Source of the DNA: Nicotiana tabacum
Taxonomy: Eukaryota > Streptophyta > Magnoliopsida > Solanales > Solanaceae
DNA length: 64,000 nt
Assembly: GCF_000715075.1 (NCBI RefSeq)
Contig: NC_134089.1
Coordinates: 65,950,697-66,014,696, forward strand
Direction of reading: 5' to 3'
Made by a program: the position numbers and the translations under genes
Shown here: piece after piece, positions 1 through 11,581 of the stretch
Numbering within the stretch: the stretch's first letter is position 1
Layout: each line of letters begins with the position of its first letter
Notes under the pieces: model-generated
The model's input: only the letters and a program-made list of their open reading frames with translations
The model's database searches: none
What the model was told of the DNA's origin: nothing

Positions 1-2397
1 GATATGTTGGTGCCTTTGGTTGAGGTCCCGGGGGCCTCGGGTGAGTTTCGGATGGTCAATCGGACCATTTCATGCCTTTGATAGTTGCAGATTTTGGAGT
101 TCAGCTGTTGTAGAATTTTTACTCTTTGCGATCGCGTAGGGGGTCTCGCGATCACGTAGAGCTCTTTTGGGGGCATTTCAGTTTGCTCAGTCCGTTCGCG
201 AAGCTGGGGATGCGATCGCATAAGGTGAAGGTATTGTTGATCGCGAACGCGTGGAGGGGGTCGCGTTCGTGTAGAGTTAAGTGGACCAGGGGTCTTATAG
301 CCAGTATGCGATCGCGTAGTGTTAGATGCCTGAGCATCACGTTCGCATGGGATGTTACGCGTTCGCATAGGGTTAATTTTGGGAGCTGAGAATTTGTGCT
401 TCGCGATCGCGAAGCATGTCCCGCGATCGCGATGAAGGAATTTAGGCCTGGGCAGAAGGTTTAAATAGTCGTCTTGTCCGCGAATGTGGAGTTTATTTCT
501 TCCATTGTTGGTCGTTTTTGGAGCTTTTTGAAAGGGATTGAAGAGGGATTCAAGGGAAATCACTTGGAGTAAGATTTTTGGATTTAAAACTAGATTTTAT
601 TGTGAAATCTACCTAATAAATCATAGAATCTAAGCCTAAAATTGAGGAACTAGGGCTCGAGATTAAGAGACTTTAAAATGAGAATTTGAGGGGTCATTTG
701 AACTCCGATTTCAGTGTTCTTGGTATGTATGGACTCGTGGGAGGATAAGAATTCCGTTAATGTAATTTTTATCGAGTTTCGAGACATGGGCCGGGGGTTG
801 GGTTTGGACGGGATTTTTGGTATTATTTGATTGTTTTCGCTTGGGCTTCGTTCCCTTAGCATATTTTGACGCCGTGATTTTGATCTTGAATAGATTCGAC
901 GCGAGTGGAGGCTAATTCGAGGGCAAAAGGCACCGCATAGTAGCATTTTCACCGGGTTGAGGTAAGTAACCATTGTAAATCTGGAATCGAGGGTACAAAA
1001 CCCTGGTATTTGACTTGTTTTGATAAATGCAGTGACGCACATGCTAGGTGACGAGCATGTGGGCGTGCACCAGTAGAGATTATGACTTGGTCAGTCCCGT
1101 AGTGACTATTAAGCCGCGTATTTGATTTGGAATCTTATGTTATTCCGTACTTTAGTCATTTATACTGTATTATGGGCTTTATGTCATGTTTGGGGCCTTG
1201 TGCCGACTTGTTGAGACCCTTAGGGGAATTTTTACTATTTTTCCTCACTTTATTTGTTGAAAGCATATCCTCAGTCATATTTTACCTGTTTAAATGTTTA
1301 AAACTAGTTTTATTACTCCACTTTTAATTGTGAAGACTGTTTGGGCTGAGTTCCCTAATTTCTATTATTGTGCCCGAGAGGCTGTGAAATTACTGAGGGA
1401 GGTTGAGAACCTAATAGTGAGGATATTATATGTAAATATTATGGATCGGGCTGCACGCCGCAGTGATATATATATATATATATATATTGGATCGGGCTAC
1501 GCGCCGCAGCGATATGACGCTTGGGCTGTAGGAGCCCCTCCGGAGTCTGTACACCCCATTGAGCATAGTTGACTATAAATTATGGACCGGGCTGCACACT
1601 GTAGCAGTTACTATGATTTCTATTATTATAAGATATTAATGAGCATGTGTGCTGAGAGTGAGTACTGAGTGACGAGAGTGAGTCACGAGTGACTGAGAGG
1701 CTGCCCGAGAGGCCACATTTTGAGTGATACCTTGCCCGAGGGGCCTAGTTATGATATTTTCACTGATTTTACTATTCTTTTAAAAATAGCCTCTGTTGGA
1801 GAAATTGCTAAGTATATGATTTCAAGTGTTTAAACTGAAATTGATGATTTTACGACAAAACTGGTTTTAAACTGTGAAATGGATTTGCTATCCTGTTGTT
1901 TTATTCAGTTATATAATTTTTAACTCCTCGTCTCTTCTTTCAGACCTTATTTACTTTAGTTACTTACTGAGTTGGCGTACTCACGTTACTCCCTGCACCT
2001 TGTGTGCAGATCCAGGTTCCCGAGTGGCAGAGTGAGGGTCCTCAGCTGATCCAGAGGTTGCCGGAGATTTCAAGGTAGCTACATGGCATCTGCAGCCCTG
2101 TTTTCTCCTTCTTATCTTGTTCTTTTCTGCATTTTCTAGACTTATGTTGTATCAGATAGTTAGTTATGTAGTAGAGGCTCTAAACCCGTGACGCCAGATA
2201 TTTGGGGTTGTATAGTTCATGTTTATTTGACTTCCGCTTATATTTTGTTGTTTTTAAAAACTTATTATGGAAATTGGTATTTAAATATGCATTAGAAAAT
2301 GGTTTTATAAAAGGAATTCGTTGTAGTTAATGGTTTGGGTTGGCTTGCCTAGTAATGTGATAGGCGCCATCACGACCGGGTATTTGGGGTCGTGACA
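1..2397 (+). repeat. 5' LTR of Tekay-like element 1 (partial)
   Basis: Position 1 corresponds to 8117 of the 3' LTR, so about 581 bases of this LTR are missing at the window edge. It ends in GTCGTGACA at 2397, directly before the primer-binding site. It holds a cluster of GCGATCGC-type palindromes (about 128-431, including a perfect 18-bp palindrome at 398-415) and an (AT)n tract at 1466-1487. Relative to the 3' copy it lacks about 29 bases near 300 and keeps about 75 bases near 880-950 that the 3' copy has lost. Confidence 0.9.
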
Positions 2398-2400
2398 AGT

Positions 2401-2412
2401 TGATATCAGAGC
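2401..2412 (+). other. Primer-binding site (initiator tRNA-Met type)
   Basis: TGATATCAGAGC follows the LTR end by three bases and matches the usual plant site TGGTATCAGAGC except for a G to A change at 2403. It is where the tRNA primer would start minus-strand DNA synthesis. The change is one of many decay marks in this copy. Confidence 0.85.
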
Positions 2413-2598
2413 ATAGATTACATAAGTCTTGCGAGTCGTGAGACGGTTTAATATAGTCTCGCGGATTGGTATGGAGACGTCTGTATTTATCCTCGAGAGG
2501 GTGCAGGACCTTTAGGAAAATTTTCATATTCTTGAAATTCTTGTCGTGTAAATCTGTTGATCCAAATACTAAACTTCTGTTACTCCATTCTCTCACAG

Positions 2599-4050
2599 AT
2601 GGTGAGGACACGTGCTACCGTGCAGGATGGACGACCACCAGTACCACCAACTGGGGCCACTAGAGGCCAAGGGCGCGGTCGAGGCCGTGGTAGGGGCAGA
2701 GCAGCTAGGGTAGCACCTGCAGATCCACCAGCTGCCCCAGCTCAGGATCAGGTCCCAGTTGTGGACGCTACAACAACACCAGCTTAGGCACCAGCTGTGC
2801 CCATTGTGATTCAAGGCCTTTAGGAGGCTTTAGCTCAGATCTTATCATTGTGTACCGGTTTGGCTCAGGCGGTTTCAGTTACTACGATCGCATCTACTTC
2901 TCAGGCCGGGGGAGGCACCCAGACTCCTGTTGCTCGCACACCTGAGCAGGCTATGTAGGGACTCCAGACACCGGGGGTACCTCCAGCCCAGTCGGTTGCA
3001 CCAGCTCAGGAGTTTGTGGTACCAGTTATGCCGGACGATGAGCACCATCGACTAGAGAGGTTTGGTAGACTCAAGCCTCTGACTTTTAACGGTGCAGAGG
3101 GCGAGGATGTCTAGGGGATCTTGGATAAGTTCCAGATGATGCTTCGTACAGCGGGGATTCTAGAGACCAGTGGTGTAGCTTTTACCACCTTTCAGTTTTC
3201 TGGGGATGCCTTCACTTGGTGGGAGGCGTATGAGAGGCGTAGGCCTATTGCTGCAATACCCCTTACCTGGCAGCAGTTCTCTATTCTCTTTCTCTAGAAG
3301 TATGTGCTAGTCTTGCCGAGAGGAGCTACATAGGCAGTTTGAGCAGTTGCGTTAGGGAGAGATGACTATGATGCAGTATTAGATACGGTTCTCCGAGTTA
3401 GCCCGTCATGCGATTTGGTTGGTTACCATAGATCGAGAGAGGATTATGAGGTTTGTTGATGGTCTCACATATCATCTTTATATTCTCATGACTAGGGAGA
3501 GGGTGACAAGTGCTACTTTCGAGGAGGTTGTTGACATCACCCGTGAGATTGAGTTGGTTCGCCGCCAGGAGCGAGAGTAGAGGGAGGCCAATAGGCCTCG
3601 TGGATCTGGTAGCTTTAGTGGTGCTCCTTCGAGGGGCCAGTTCCAGCAGGGCAGAGGCCGCCCATTTATCGTGGGGCATCATCGGGTCATGGTTCTCATA
3701 GTTCTCATCAAGGACACTCATCACTTAGTGCCCTTCCAGCCCAGTGTTCGTCCAGCGCTCCATCAGTGCACGGTTCTTCTATGCCAGGTTCTTCTACTGG
3801 TCATTCCTTCAGTCCCCATCTCCAGCACCGGGGATTTGTTATGAGTGTGGAGAGTTTGGGCATATGAGGAGGCAGTGTCCTCATCTTCATGATGGTCACT
3901 CTCAGCAGAGGGTTCAGCCCTCAACTTCTGCTCCAGTTACTTCACCACCCACCCAGCCAACTAGGGGTGGGGGTCAGTCAGCTAGGGGTCGCCCTAGAGG
4001 GGGAGGTCGATCAGGTGGTGGTCAGGCACATTTCTATGCTCTTCCGGGTA
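2599..4050 (+). pseudogene. gag of Tekay-like element 1, broken
   Basis: Gag is the structural protein that assembles the cytoplasmic particle. The likely start is the ATG at 2599 (MVRTRATVQDG), followed by an RG-rich stretch typical of Tekay gag N-termini. The capsid-like region near 3100-3420 still shows a TWW-type motif. A CCHC zinc knuckle (C-x2-C-x4-H-x4-C) is intact at 3837-3878. At least eight in-frame TAG stops are seen between 2785 and 3580, for example at 2785-2787, at 3112 and in the stretch 3350-3385. Most sit where relatives have CAG (Gln). There is also frame loss near 3300-3340. No functional gag can be made. Confidence 0.85.
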
Positions 4051-7000
4051 GATCAGATGCTGCTACTTCAGATGCCATAATTTCAGGTATCGTTTTAGTC
4101 TGCAACAGAGATGCCTCTGTATTATTTGATCCCGGTTCCAACTTTTCTTATGTGTCATCATACTTTGCCCATTATCTGGATACACCCCGTGAGTCTCTTG
4201 TTTCACCTATTCATGTATCTACTCTAGTGGGCGATACTGTTATTGTAGACCGTGTGTACCGGTCGTGTGTTATGACTATTGGGGGTCTGGAGACCCGAGT
4301 GAATCTTTTATTATTATGTATGGCGGATTTCGATATCATTTTAGGCATGGACGGGTTATCTCCATGTCGTGCTATTCTGGGCTGTCATGCCAAGATAGTC
4401 ATATTGGCTATACCGGGTGTGCCATGGATTGAGTGGCGAGGTTTGACTGATTATATTCCCAGTAGAGTGATCTTATTTATGAAGGCCCAGCGTATGATTG
4501 GGAAGGGATGTCTTTCGTATCTAGCCTTTATGAGGGATATCGGAGCTGAGTCTCCCACTATTGATTTTGTTCCGGTTGTGAGGGATTTTTTCGATGTGTT
4601 TCCTACAAACTTGTCGGGCATGCCACCAGACAGGGATATTGATTTTGGTATTGACCTGGTGCCGGTCACTCAGCCCATTTCTATTTTGCCGTATCGTATG
4701 GCACCAGCGGAGTTGAAGGAATTAAAATAACAGCTTTAGGAACTCCTCGATAAGGGGTCCATTCAGTCTAGTGTGTCACCTTGGGGTGCGCCAGTTCTAT
4801 TTGTGAAGAATAAGGATGTCACTATAAGGATGTGCATTGATTATAGGTAATTGAACAAAGTAACAATTAAGAACAAGTATCCCTTGCCTTGCATTGATGA
4901 TTTATTCGACCAGCTTCAGGGAGTGAGAGTGTTCTCCAAGATTGATCTCAGTTCAAGTTATCACCAGTTGAAGAGGGACTCGGATATTCTTAAGACAACT
5001 TTTAGGACCCGATATGGTCATTATGAGTTCTTGGTGATGTCTTTTGGGCAGACCAATGCCCCAGCAACATTCATGTATTTGATGAACAGCGTGTTTCGAC
5101 CTTATCTCGATTCATTTGTCGTAGTCTTCATTGATGATATTCTGGTGTATTCGCGTAGTCAGGAGGAGCACGCGGAGCATTTGAGAGTTGTGTTGCAGAG
5201 ATTGAGGGAGGAGAATCTTTATGCAAAATTCTCCAAATATGAGTTTTGGCTCAGTTTAGTGGCTTTGTTAGGGCATGTGGTGTCCATCAAGGGTATTCAG
5301 GTTAATCCGAAGAAGATAGAGACGGTTCAGAGTTGGTCCAGACCATCCTCAGCCGCAGAGATTCACAGCTTTCTTGGTTTGGCAGGCTATTATCATCGGT
5401 TTGTTCAGGGATTCTCATTTATTGCATCGCCCTTGACCAAGTTGACTTAGAAGGGTACTTCATTTGTATGGTCGGACGAGTGTGAGGAGAGCTTTCAAAA
5501 GCTCAAGACAGCTTTGACCACAGCTCCAGTGTTAGTTTTGCTATTAGCTTCAGTTTCATATATCGTGTATCGTGATGCTTCGAGAGTTGGTATTGGGTGT
5601 ATGTTGATGCAGGAGGGTAGAGTTATTGCTTATGCTTTTTGTCAGTTGAAGCCCCATGAGAAGAACTACCCTGTTCATGATTTGGAGTTGGCTGCCATTG
5701 TTCACGCGTTGAAGATTTGGAGACATTATTTGTATAGTGTGTCTTATGAGGTGTTTACTGATCATCGTAGCCTCTAGCAATTGTTCAAATAGAAGGATCT
5801 CAATTTGAGGCAGCGGAGATGGTTGGAGCTGCTAAAGGACTATGATATTACTATCTTGTACCATCCGGGGAAGGCCAATGGGGTGGCCGATGCCTTGAGT
5901 AGGAAGGTGGTGAGTATGGGGAGTTTGGCGTACATTCTAGTTGGGGAGAGACCTCTTGCAATTGATGTTCAGGCCTTGGACAATCGGCTCATGAGGTTGG
6001 ATATTTCGGAGCCTAGTCGGGTATTGGCTTGTGTGGTTTCTTGGTCTTCCTTATATGATCGCATCAGAGAGCGCTAGTATGATGATCCGCATTTGCTTGT
6101 CCTTAAGGATAGAGTTCAGCATGATGATGCCAGGGATGTGACTATAGGTGATGATAGGGTGTTGACGATGCAGGGCCGGATTTGCGTGCCCAATATAGAT
6201 GGGCTTCTGGGGTTGATTCTGGAGGAGGCCCATAGCTCTCGGTATTCCATTCATCTGGGTGCCGCGAAGATATATCAGGATTTGAGGCAACATTATTGGT
6301 GGAGAAGAATGAAGAAAGACATTGTGGGATTTGTAGCTCGGTGTCTCAATTGTTAGCAGGAGAAATATGAGCATCAGAGACCGGGTGGCTTGCTTCAGCA
6401 GATGGATATTCCCGAGTGGAAGTGGGAGAGGATCACCATGTACTTTGTTGTTGGACTTCCACGAACTTTGAGAAAGTTCGATGCTATTTGGGTGATTGTG
6501 AATCGGCTGACCAAGTTCGCGCACTTTATTCTTGTGTGTACTACTTATTCTTCAGAGCGGTTGGCAGAGATCTATATCCGGGAGATCATTCGATTGCATG
6601 GTGTCCCAATTTCCATCATTTCAGATAGGTGCACTCAGTTTACTTCGCAGTTTTGGAGGTTTGTGCAGCGAGAGTTGGGTACTCAGGTTGAGTTGAGCAC
6701 AACTTTTCACCCTTAGATGGACGAGCAGTCCGAGCGCACTATTCAGATATTAGAGGACATGTTGCGTGCTTGTGTCATTGATTTTGGAGGGTCATGGGAT
6801 CAGTTTCTATCGCTTGCGGAGTTTGCTTATAACAACAGCTACCAGTCGAGTATTCAGATGGCTCCATATGAGGCTTTGTATGGGAGGCGATGTAGATCTC
6901 CAGTTGGTTGGTTCGAGTCCGGTGAGGCTAGGCTATCAAAGACAGACTTGGTGCAGGATGCTTTAGAAAAGGTGAAGGTGATTCAGGAGAGGCTTCGTAC

Positions 7001-7277
7001 AGTGTAGTCGAGACAGAAGAGCTATGCTAATAGGAAAGTTCGAGATGTGTCCTACATGGTTGGCGAGAAGGTTCTGTTGAAGGTTTCACCCATTAAGGGT
7101 GTTATGAGATTTGGGAAGAAAGAGAAATTGAGTCCTCGGTTCATTGGGCCTTTTGAGGTGTTTCAGAGTACTGGGGAGGTGGCTTATGAGCTTGCTTTGC
7201 CACCCAGCTTATCGAGTGTGCATCCGGTGTTTCATGTTTCTATGCTCTGAAAGTATATTAGGGATCCGTCTTATGTT

Positions 7278-7538
7278 TTGGATTTTAGCACGGTTCAGTT
7301 GGATGGTGATTTGACTTATGATGTGGAGCCAGTAGCTATTTTGGGTTGTCAGATTCGAAAGTTGAGGTCAAAGGATATAGATTCAGTGAAAGTGCAGTGG
7401 AGAGGTCAGCCTGTGGAGGAGGCTACCTGGGAGACCAAACCGGAGATGCAGAGCAGATATCCTCTCGTGTTTGAGGCTTTAGATATATTTCTTAACTCGT
7501 TCGAGGACGAACGTTTGTTTAAGTTGGGGAGGATTTGA
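7278..7538 (+). pseudogene. Chromodomain-like C-terminus of element 1 integrase
   Basis: This 86-residue open segment follows a TGA at 7248 and ends with the stop at 7536-7538, which overlaps the 3' LTR start. The core (VEPVAILGCQIRKLR, then VKVQWRGQPVEEATWE) is the typical Tekay/Del integrase chromodomain. In chromoviruses it is thought to guide integration to particular chromatin. It is part of the pol reading frame and not a separate gene. Confidence 0.8.
7521..7535 (+). other. Polypurine tract of element 1
   Basis: The purine-rich run AAGTTGGGGAGGA lies two bases before the TG that opens the 3' LTR at 7536. It is the expected primer for plus-strand DNA synthesis in Ty3/gypsy elements. 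It is embedded in the last codons of pol, as is usual in this lineage. Confidence 0.8.
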
Positions 7539-10502
7539 CGACCCAGCTAGTCGTCTCATGAATTACCGCTCCGTTTTCCCCATTTTTGCTTCTTTATGCC
7601 TTTTTTATCCATGTTATGGGGTATCGGGTTGGTCGGATCGAATTCAGAATGCTTTTGGTAAGGTTTGAGATACTTAGTCTCTTTTGAGAAAGGTTAAGTT
7701 GGAAAAGTCAACCGGATGTTGACTTATGTGTTAGAGGGCTCGGATGTGAGTTTTGAGGGTTTGGTTAGCTTCGGGAGGTGATTTGGAATTAGGAGCGTGA
7801 TCGGAATGAGTTTTGGAGGTTCGGAGTAGATTTAGGCTTGAATTGACTAAATCGAATTTTTGGCGATTTCTGGTTGATAGGTGAAATTTTAATATAGGGG
7901 TCGGAATGAAATTCTAAGAGTTACAATAGTTCCGTTGTGTCATTTGGGATATGTGTGCAAAATTTCAGGTCATTCAGACATGGTTTGGTTGGGTTTTTGA
8001 TCAAAAGCGAAATTCCGAAGATTTTAGAAATTTTGGCTTGAATCCGATGTGATTTGGTTGATTTGATGTTGTTTAAGGTGTTTTGAAGATTGGTACAAGT
8101 TTGAATAAGGTTTTGAGATATGTTGGTGCCTTTGGTCTAGGTCCCGGGGGCCTCGAGTGAGTTTCGGATGGTCAATCGGACCATTTCATGCCTTGGAGAG
8201 TTGCAGATTTTGGAGTTCAGCTATTGTAGAGTTTTTATTCTTCCCGATCGCGTAGGGGGTCTCGCGATTGCGTAGAGCTGTTGTGGGGCCAGTCCAGTTT
8301 GCTCAGTGCGTTCGCGAAGCTGGGGATGCGATCGCATAAGGTGAAGGCATTGTTGATTGAGAATGCGTGGAGTGGGTCGCGTTCACGTAGAGTTAAGTGG
8401 GCCAGGGGTCTTGGCTTGAGATTATTCATTGTGAACGCGGTAGTCAGTACGCGATTGCGTAGTGTTAGATGCCTGAGCATCGCGTTCGCGTGGGATGTTA
8501 CGCATTCGCATAGGGTTAATTTTGGGAGCTGAGAATTTGTGCTTCGCGATCGCGAAGCATGTCCCGCGATCGCGATAAAGGAATTTAGGCCCGGGCAAAA
8601 GGTTTAAATAGTCATCTTGTCCGCGAATGTGGAGTTTATTTCTTCCATTGTTGGTCGTTTTTGGAGCTTTTGAAGAATATTGAAGAGGGATTCAAGGGGA
8701 ATCACTTGGAGGTAAGATTCTTGGACTTAAAACTCGATTCTATTGTGAAATCTACCAAATAAATAATAGAATCTAAGCCTAAAATTGAGGAATTAGGGCT
8801 TGAGATTAAGAAACTTTAAAATGAGAATTTGAGGGGTCATTTGGACTCCGATTTCAGTGTTCTCGGTATGTATGGACTCATGGGAGGATAGGGATTCCGT
8901 TGATGTGATTTTTATCGAGTTTCGAGACGTGGGCCTGGGGGTCGGATTTGGCCAATTTCGGTATTTTTGGTATTATTTGATTGTTTTCGATTCAGGGGAA
9001 AAGGCGTCGCGGAGTAGTATTTTCACCAGTTTGAGGTAAGTAACCCTTGTAAATCTGGAACTGAGGGTACAAAACCCCGGTATTTGACTTGTTTTGATAA
9101 ATGCGGTGATGCACATGTTAGGTGACGAGCGTGTGGGCGTGCACCGGTAGGGATTGTGACTTGGTCCGCCCCGTAGCGACTATTAAGCCGCATATTTGAT
9201 TTGGAATCTTATATTATTCTGTACTTTAGTCATTTATACTGTATTATGGGCTATATGCCATGTTTGAGGCCTTGTGCCGACCTGTTGAGACCCTTAAGGG
9301 GATTTTCACTGTTTTTCCTCACTTTATTTGTTGAAAGCATATCCTTAGTCATGTTTTACCTGTTTAAATGTTTAAAACTGGTTTTATCACTCCACTTCTA
9401 ATTGTAAGGACTGTTTGGGCTGAGTTCCCTAATTTCTATTGTTGTGGCCGAGAGGCTGTAAGATTAATGCCTGAGAGAGGTTGAGAACCTAATGGTGAGG
9501 ATATTATATGGATCGGGCTGCGTGCTGCAGCGATATGACGCTTGGGCTGTATCGGGCTGCATGTCGCAACGATATATATATATATATATATTGGATTGGG
9601 GTGCGCGCCGTAGCGATATGGCGCTTGGGCTGTAGGAGCCCCTCTGGAGTCTGTATACCCCTAGTGAGCGTTGTCGACTATAAATTATGGATCGGACTGC
9701 AGGCCGCAGCGGTTACTATGATTTCTATTATTATGAGATATTAATTAGCCTGAGTGTTGAGAGTGAGTACTGAGTGACGAGAGTGAGTCACGAGTGACTA
9801 AGAGGCTGCCCGAGAGGCCATATTCTGAGTGATACCTTGCCCGAGGGGCCCAGTTATGATATTCTCACTAATTTTACTCTTTTTTTAAAAATAGCCTCTG
9901 TTGGAGAAATTGCTAAGTATATGATTTCAAGTGTTTAAATTGAAATTGATGATTTTACGACGAAACTGATTTTAACCTGTGAAATGGGTTTGTTATCCTG
10001 TTATTTTATTCAGTTATATGATTTTTAACTGCTCGTCACTGCTTTCAGACCTTATTTACTTTAGTTACTTACTGAGTTGGAGTACTCATGTTACTCCCAG
10101 CACCTTGTGTGCAAATCCAGGTGCCCGAGTGGCAGAGTGAGGGTCCTCAGCTGATCTAGAGGTTGCCGAAGATTTCAAGGTAGCTACATGGCGTCCGCAG
10201 CCCTGTTTTCTCCTTCTTATCTTGTTCTTTTCCGCATTTTCTAGACTTATGTAGTATCAGACAATCAGTTATATAGTAAAGGCTCTAGACGCGTGACACC
10301 AGATATTTGGGGCTGTGTAGTTCATGTTTATTTAACTTCCACTTATATTTTGTTATTTTTAAACACTTATTATGGAAATTGGTATTTAAACTTGTGTTAG
10401 AAAATGATTTTATAAAAGAAATTCGTTGTAGTTAATGGTTTGGGTTGGCTTGCCTAGTAATGTGATCGGTGCCTTAACGACCGGGTATGTAGGGTCGTGA
10501 CA
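7536..10502 (+). repeat. 3' LTR of Tekay-like element 1 (2967 bp)
   Basis: It starts TGACGACCC right after the polypurine tract and ends GTCGTGACA at 10502. It matches the 5' copy from 8117 onward. It has the same GCGATCGC palindrome cluster (perfect 18-bp copy at 8541-8558), an (AT)n tract at about 9572-9592, and an extra partial copy of the 'CGGGCTGC..CGCAG' segment near 9510-9575. Small ORFs inside it are not genes. Confidence 0.9.
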
Positions 10503-11128
10503 GACTGTATTCACGGCGTGAAATAGGGGATTACACTGTTTTTAAACGGAAAGTGAATCAATTAACATAATAGACTCCTAATATAACTCAACAAACTTAA
10601 TTATAACACATAAATTTTTTATTTCCAGTTATAAACAAGATTCTCAACTGAAAAATTCCATCAAAACATAGCAATATTTAGAGAAATTATATAATACATC
10701 TGAATACATAAATTATATTAATTTAAAAAGATATATGAATACATTCATGGATTATAGCAAGATAGTGAATACAATGAAATATATAGAATACTCGAGATAT
10801 ATTGAAATACAATAAAAAAAATATAACGAATACAATGAAATACATAGAAAACAACGAGATACATTGAAATACAATGAAAAAAACGACAATGAATATAATG
10901 AAATACATGGAAATACAGCGAGATACATTGAAATACATTGAAAAATATTAACAAAAATTCAAGTTGCCCAGCCCCCAACTCCATCGTCTTTGTTTAAGAA
11001 CAACCCTAATATCGTCTCATTGAAGCAACATCAGTATCCAGTAACTAATCCTTATAATTATTGGCTTTCGGAAGTATGTGTCGACCCTTCATTTCGAAAG
11101 CATCGAATTACCTTTCTTTCGTAAAAAT
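10503..11128. other. Intergenic, AT-rich, with degenerate ATACAATGAAAT repeats
   Basis: No gene is visible. Between about 10735 and 10945 the sequence is a loose tandem repetition of units like 'gaatacaatgaaatacat' of 12 to 25 bases. This produces meaningless Phe/Ile/Tyr-rich ORFs on the minus strand. The rest is unremarkable AT-rich DNA. Confidence 0.6.
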
Positions 11129-11581
11129 AGCACGGTATAGCCAGTTTTCGGACTGGTCATTCAAAAATAGCCAGCGTTTACCAAGTCAATGAAAAATAGC
11201 TATTATTTTGCTTCAACAGAGACCGGTCTAGCATAATATACTGGAGTTCGGTGCACCTGTGTGTGAACTCCAGTATATTATACTGGACAATTATACTTGC
11301 TGGAACTCTAGTATATTATGCTGGAGTTCTAGTGTACTTATGCTGGAACTCCATCATATTATGCTGGAGTTCCAGCATACTTATCCTGGAACTCCAGTAT
11401 AATATGCTGGAGTTCAAGTATACTTATGCTGGAACTCCAGCATAATATACTGGCGTATTTTTCGGGTTTTGAACAGTGTTTTTGCTCAGATTTATCTTTA
11501 AATGAAAAGTGGTTAAATTTCGATTACTTTTGAAACTGGGCTATTTTGATCAATCAGTTGTAAATCTGGCTATTTTGAATT
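11129..11581. mobile_element. Foldback / MITE-like element with repeated inverted motifs
   Basis: The outer parts are imperfect inverted repeats: TTCAAAAATAGCCAG near 11160 against CTGGCTATTTTGAA near 11567. The interior (about 11228-11450) is built from alternating forward and reverse copies of a motif like GCTGGAGTTCCAGCATA, about 8 to 10 times, so it can fold into several hairpins. It has no coding capacity. I recall similar segments as common in Solanaceae intergenic DNA, but the family name is not something I can give. The exact left border (11129 or 11158) and the target duplication are unclear. Confidence 0.55.

Larger units (their letters stand above)
4050..7538 (+). pseudogene. pol of Tekay-like element 1 (PR-RT-RNH-INT-chromodomain), broken
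   Basis: The protease signature LFDPGS lies near 4120-4140. RT spans about 4560-5300 with the FIDD active-site box near 5130. RNase H spans about 5510-5900. Integrase spans about 6180-7000 and a chromodomain-like tail 7278-7538. The frame is cut by stops at about 4728, 4737, 4848, 5448, 5776, 5789, 6075, 6354, 6714, 7003 and 7248. Nearly all are TAG or TAA in place of expected CAG or CAA. The first integrase catalytic aspartate is replaced by tyrosine (ITMYF near 6438), and the second motif reads SDRCTQF instead of SDRGTQF. Apart from the stops the reading frame is mostly held, so decay is mainly by point substitution. Confidence 0.9.
1..10502 (+). mobile_element. Tekay-like Ty3/gypsy chromovirus 1, 5' end outside window
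   Basis: Two direct copies of a long terminal repeat (1-2397, partial, and 7536-10502) flank a primer-binding site, a gag-pol region and a polypurine tract. The order of domains is gag with one zinc knuckle, protease, RT, RNase H, integrase and a C-terminal chromodomain-like segment. This is the Ty3/gypsy order, and the final segment points to the chromovirus (Tekay/Del) lineage, which is abundant in Solanaceae. Gag-pol is interrupted by about 20 stops, so the copy is not autonomous. In a hand alignment of the first 165 bases of the 5' LTR with 8117 onward I count about 12 mismatches, plus larger indels elsewhere, so the insertion is old. The 5' target duplication lies outside the window and cannot be checked. 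Confidence 0.93.

Noticed and set aside
10723..10984. Minus-strand ORFs rich in Phe, Ile, Tyr and Cys
   Set aside because: They are translations of a degenerate ATACAATGAAAT repeat and have no start context or homologous domain.
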